This document shows, in pieces, positions 61,043 through 64,000 of a DNA stretch of 64,000 bases. The position numbers and the translations under genes are program-made. The notes beneath the pieces were generated by a model, which did no database searches, was not told the origin of the DNA, and was given only the letters and a program-made list of their open reading frames with translations. The stretch is from Actinocatenispora comari. Its GTDB lineage: Bacteria > Actinomycetota > Actinomycetes > Mycobacteriales > Micromonosporaceae. Numbering within the stretch: position 1 is the first letter of the stretch; every line of letters begins with the position of its first letter. The stretch lies in NCBI RefSeq assembly GCF_017312725.1, contig NZ_BOPO01000077.1, positions 1 through 64,000 on the forward strand, given 5' to 3'.

Positions 61043-61180
61043 CGGCGCACTCCCGTCCCGGCCGGCACCGCGCGCCGGCCGTCCAGCCACCTCGACCGGC
61101 ACGAACTCTACTTGGCGGGCGCGGCGCGCAGCCGCGGCAGGCTCGCCTGCGTGACGTGGCCGGCCGCGGGACTCGACACC

Positions 61181-61345
61181 GGCCTCGGCGGGCCGGGCGA
61201 GGCTGGCAGGTGCCGGCCGGAGCGGGCCCGGTGCCGGCCTCGGCGGGCCGGACGAGGGTGGCAGGTGCCGGCCGGGGCGGGCCCAGTCCCGGCCTCGGCG
61301 GGCGGGGCGAGGGTGGTCGGTGCCGGCCCGGGCCGGCCGGGCGAG
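61181..61345. repeat. 55-bp tandem repeat (about 2.7 copies)
   Basis: Units start at 61181, 61236 and 61291, each beginning GGCCTCGGCGGGCC. The third is shortened and more divergent. The array fills most of the 308-base spacer between the Ala-rich gene's start (61042) and the SRPBCC gene's stop (61351), and ends six bases short of that stop. Confidence 0.85.
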
Positions 61346-61350
61346 CGTGG

Positions 61351-61797
61351 TCAGTCGGCGGTCTCGGCGCGCTTCTTCAGCTCGCGCAGCGCCACGTCCA
61401 TGATCATCTTCTCGGCGCGGCGGCGGAGCATGCCGAGCATCGGCGCGGCCAGCTGTACCGACAGCGAGTAGGTCACCGTGACGGTGCCGTCACCGTTGTC
61501 ATCGATGTCGTACGAGCCGTCCTGGTCCTTCTGCACCCGGGTGGGTTCGACCAGCCGCCACTGGATCCGGCTCAGGTCCTCGGCGTACTCGTACTCCAGC
61601 GTGTAGGTGTCCTTGAGGACACCGGCGTCGAGGACGAACCGGACCCGGCTGGCGTAGCCGTCCTCGTACTCCTCCAGCACGTCGACGGTCTGCACCGCGC
61701 TGGCCCAGCCCGGATAGGCGGGGAAGTCGCTGATGATCTCCACGACCCGTTGCGGGGTGGCGCGCACGACGATCGACTGCGTCGAGGAGTCCGTCAT
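61351..61797 (-). CDS. SRPBCC family protein (START-like)
   Basis: 148 residues from ATG 61797. TQSIVVRATPQRVVEIISDF, PAYPGWASAVQTVDVLEEYE, then LRELKKRAETAD. This is a polyketide-cyclase/START-like fold of the type found upstream of glucokinase in many actinobacteria. It presumably binds a hydrophobic ligand or a ubiquinone-like molecule; role not established. Followed by the 55-bp repeats. Confidence 0.88.
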   Translation of the reverse strand: MTDSSTQSIVVRATPQRVVEIISDFPAYPGWASAVQTVDVLEEYEDGYASRVRFVLDAGVLKDTYTLEYEYAEDLSRIQWRLVEPTRVQKDQDGSYDIDDNGDGTVTVTYSLSVQLAAPMLGMLRRRAEKMIMDVALRELKKRAETAD

Positions 61798-61808
61798 GGA
61801 TCGTGAGG

Positions 61809-62213
61809 CTACCGTGCCGTCCGGTCGACCATCGTCCCCACCGCCGCCTCGCCCGGCGCCCGGCCCGCCTCGATCCGGTCCTTGTGCCGCCACAGGCCCC
61901 ACCGCATGGTCCGCTGCCGGCGGTCCGCCTCGCGCCGCGCGACGCGCGCCGAGACCGGGCCGGCGGTGGGGTCGAGCCGCAGGTACGAGTGGACGAGCAC
62001 GCCGTCGGCGCAGGGCTCCAGCCACAGCTCGGCGGTGCCGCGCCAGGCGCCGTGCACCGCGTACCGTTGACCTTCCAGGCCACGCCGCTGCGTGACCGTG
62101 ACGGTCAGGTCGGGCCACAGGTCCGCGGCGACCGCCGGCTCGGCCAGCGCGTCGGCGACCAGCCTGGGCGCGGCGGCCACGAACGTCTCCTGCAGCACGT
62201 CGACCAGCGGCAT
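61809..62213 (-). CDS. SRPBCC-like hypothetical protein
   Basis: 134 residues from ATG 62213. VDVLQETFVAAAPRLVADAL, then DLTVTVTQRRGLEGQRYAVH, LWLEPCADGVLVHSYLRLDP and a basic C-terminus. The beta-strand pattern and its position next to the SRPBCC gene suggest a distant START-like relative. The stop is 11 bases before the SRPBCC start, so an operon. Divergent from the acyl-CoA synthetase. Confidence 0.72.
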   Translation of the reverse strand: MPLVDVLQETFVAAAPRLVADALAEPAVAADLWPDLTVTVTQRRGLEGQRYAVHGAWRGTAELWLEPCADGVLVHSYLRLDPTAGPVSARVARREADRRQRTMRWGLWRHKDRIEAGRAPGEAAVGTMVDRTAR

Positions 62214-62300
62214 GCCGCCCAGCCTGCCACACTGCGGAGGCACCGGCGACGCGGTACGCGCTGCCCCGGGCGCGGTGGACCATTCCGCGACCGGGGGTCA

Positions 62301-62330
62301 CGAAACCGTGGTACTGGGCGGTAGGTTTCG
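62301..62330. promoter_or_regulatory. Inverted repeat with -10 element upstream of the acyl-CoA synthetase
   Basis: CGAAACC (62301-62307), 16 bases, GGTTTCG (62324-62330). The right arm overlaps a TAGGTT -10-like element (62322-62327) of the plus strand. A repressor site for a fatty-acid-responsive regulator is plausible. Confidence 0.45.
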
Positions 62331-62395
62331 CAGCAGAGAGATCACCGACGGCGAGAGCATCGGGCCCGCCGCCGGCCGGGCGCAAGGAGTAGAGC

Positions 62396-64000
62396 GTGCG
62401 CGAGTTGACCGTTCCCCCCCTCGTCACCGTCGCGGACGACGAGAACCTCACCGACGTGGTGTGGCGGCACGCCGAGGAGTACCCGGACACGGTGCAGTTC
62501 TCCCGCCGGCGCGACACCGAGTGGGAGCCGGTGACGATCCGGCAGTTCCGGGACGAAGTGGTCGCGGTGGCGCGCGGCCTGGTCGCGGCCGGGGTCGGCG
62601 CCGGCGACCGGGTCGGCCTGATGTCGAAGACCCGGTACGAGTGGACCCTGCTCGACTACGCGATCTGGGCGGCCGGCGCGATCACCGTGCCGATCTACGA
62701 GACGTCCTCGGCCGACCAGGTGGCATGGATCCTGGCCGACTCCGGCGCCGTCGGCGTGGTGGTGGAGACCGCCGAGCACGCCGCGCTGGTTTCCGGCACC
62801 CGCGACGAGTCGCCCGCGCTCAAGCACGTCTGGACGATCGACGAGGACGCGGTCGGCACCCTGGTCGCCGGCGGCGGTTCGGTCTCGCCGGAGACCGTCG
62901 AGCAGCGCCGCAGCTCCCGCGGCGCCGACGACATGGCCACGCTGATCTACACGTCCGGGACGACCGGGCGACCGAAGGGCTGCCAGCTGACCCACCGCAA
63001 CCTCTACTCCGACATCGCGAACGCGGTGCCCGGCCTGCTGCCGCTGTTCAACGAACGGTCGGCCACGCTGCTGTTCCTGCCGCTGGCGCACGCGTTCGCC
63101 CGGATCGTGCAGCTCGGCGCGGTGCAGGCACGGGCCCGGATGGGCCACACCGGCGACGTGAAGAACCTGCTGCCCGACCTGGCCTCGTTCCGGCCGACGT
63201 TCCTGCTCTCGGTGCCGCGGGTGTTCGAGAAGGTCTACAACGGCGCCAAGCAGAAGGCACACGGCGAGAGCGACGCCAAGGGCAGGATCTTCGACCGCGC
63301 CGAACGGGTCGCCATCGCGTACAGCAAGGGGCTGGACAGCGGGCGGATCGGCGCCGGGGTGCGGCTGCAGCACGCGGTCTTCGACAAGCTGGTGTACGCG
63401 AAGCTGCGGGCGGCGATGGGCGGCCAGTGCCGGTACGCGATCTCCGGCGGGGCACCGCTGGGCGAGCGGCTGGCGCACTTCTTCCGCGGCGTGGGCATCA
63501 CCGTCTTCGAGGGGTACGGGCTGACCGAGACGTCGCCGGTCATCGCGGTCAACGACCAGGACCACGGCAAGATCGGTACGGTCGGCCGGCCGATCCCCGG
63601 TTCGTCGGTGCGCATCGCCGACGACGGCGAGCTGTGCGTCAAGGGCGACTACGTGTTCACCGGCTACTGGAACAACGAGAAGGCGACGGCCGAGGCGTTC
63701 GACGACGAGGGCTACTTCCACACCGGCGACCTGGCCGAGCTGGACGACGACGGCTTCCTCACCATCACCGGCCGCAAGAAGGAGATCATCGTGACGGCCG
63801 GCGGCAAGAACGTCGCGCCGGCCACGCTGGAGGACCGGGTCCGGTCGCATCCGCTGGTCAGTCAGTGCATGGTGGTCGGCGACCGGCAGCCGTTCATCGC
63901 CGCGCTGGTGACCCTGGACCCGGAGGCGCTGCCGGACTGGCTGCGCAACCACGGCCGCAAGGCGAGCACCGACGCCGCCGCGCTGATCGACGACGAGGAG
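62396..64000 (+). CDS. Long-chain acyl-CoA synthetase (FadD15-like), 5' part
   Basis: 535 residues seen; the gene continues past the window. Start GTG 62396 with AAGGAG seven bases upstream. AMP-forming adenylating enzyme: ATP motif LIYTSGTTGRPKGCQLTH, FEGYGLTETSPVIAVN, core motif YFHTGDLAELDDDGFLTITG, and the hinge GRKKEIIVTAGGKNVAP. It activates fatty acids to acyl-CoA. The typical protein is about 600 residues, so perhaps 65 are missing. Divergent from the SRPBCC genes. Confidence 0.95.
   Translation, partial: MRELTVPPLVTVADDENLTDVVWRHAEEYPDTVQFSRRRDTEWEPVTIRQFRDEVVAVARGLVAAGVGAGDRVGLMSKTRYEWTLLDYAIWAAGAITVPIYETSSADQVAWILADSGAVGVVVETAEHAALVSGTRDESPALKHVWTIDEDAVGTLVAGGGSVSPETVEQRRSSRGADDMATLIYTSGTTGRPKGCQLTHRNLYSDIANAVPGLLPLFNERSATLLFLPLAHAFARIVQLGAVQARARMGHTGDVKNLLPDLASFRPTFLLSVPRVFEKVYNGAKQKAHGESDAKGRIFDRAERVAIAYSKGLDSGRIGAGVRLQHAVFDKLVYAKLRAAMGGQCRYAISGGAPLGERLAHFFRGVGITVFEGYGLTETSPVIAVNDQDHGKIGTVGRPIPGSSVRIADDGELCVKGDYVFTGYWNNEKATAEAFDDEGYFHTGDLAELDDDGFLTITGRKKEIIVTAGGKNVAPATLEDRVRSHPLVSQCMVVGDRQPFIAALVTLDPEALPDWLRNHGRKASTDAAALIDDEE

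Overview
The window is chromosomal DNA of a very GC-rich actinobacterium, most likely a member of the Micromonosporaceae. Supporting this are GC-saturated third codon positions, frequent GTG starts, WhiJ-type XRE/DUF397 pairs, a PPi-type phosphofructokinase, class II DAHP synthase, a PASTA kinase, an ROK glucokinase with the CGCGRRGC motif, and long perfect GC palindromes used as terminators. No transposase, phage gene, integrase, CRISPR array, rRNA or tRNA was seen. The species assignment is inference.

Layout. 0-7 kb: tail of a PASTA kinase, endonuclease IV, a HxlR regulator with an aldo/keto reductase and a divergent NAD(P)-binding protein, arylamine N-acetyltransferase, threonine aldolase and a first WhiJ-like module. 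7-13.8 kb: two paralogous lipoprotein phosphoesterases around a small membrane protein, DAHP synthase, and a drug-efflux permease fused in frame to a TetR regulator behind a palindromic operator. 13.8-19.5 kb: a glycine betaine/proline ABC operon (ATPase, permease, two duplicated binding proteins) and proC. 19.8-25.6 kb: PPi-type PFK, exoribonuclease, LtrA, DUF1028 protein and glycerol kinase. 26-33.6 kb: a Crp-family regulator, a 1187-residue zinc-ribbon/class III cyclase/AAA/TPR protein, PlsC, a DUF308-type and a DUF4097-type envelope protein. 33.8-43.3 kb: an alpha/beta hydrolase-fold protein without a nucleophile serine, a flavin monooxygenase, a TIGR00300 (LOR/SDH) protein, a second WhiJ-like module, a TetR/hydrolase pair with two operators, a membrane protein with tandem L7/L12-like domains, DUF5713 and a LysR gene. 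43.4-51.7 kb: quinone-oxidoreductase-like MDR protein, PoxB, Tdh-Kbl threonine degradation, MFS exporter and LysR. 51.9-64 kb: a 1036-residue WD40 protein, phosphotransferase, 2-hydroxyacid dehydrogenase, LysR/SDR pair, endonuclease/exonuclease/phosphatase, glucokinase, two SRPBCC proteins and the 5' part of a long-chain acyl-CoA synthetase.

How the genes fit together. Central carbon (PFK, glucokinase, GlpK, PoxB, DAHP synthase), threonine/glycine turnover (LtaE, Tdh, Kbl) and osmoprotection (Opu system, ProC) form the housekeeping backbone. Around it are small regulator/enzyme cassettes, most of them divergent pairs with a visible palindrome in the shared promoter.

The most distinctive traits are not single genes. 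Several gene spacers hold minisatellites with units of 15, 18, 22-25 and 55 bp, preferentially between convergent genes. A short palindrome (GTCCAC-N-GTGGAC) recurs in the spacers. Two coding oddities stand out: the MFS-TetR fusion and the L7/L12-repeat membrane protein.
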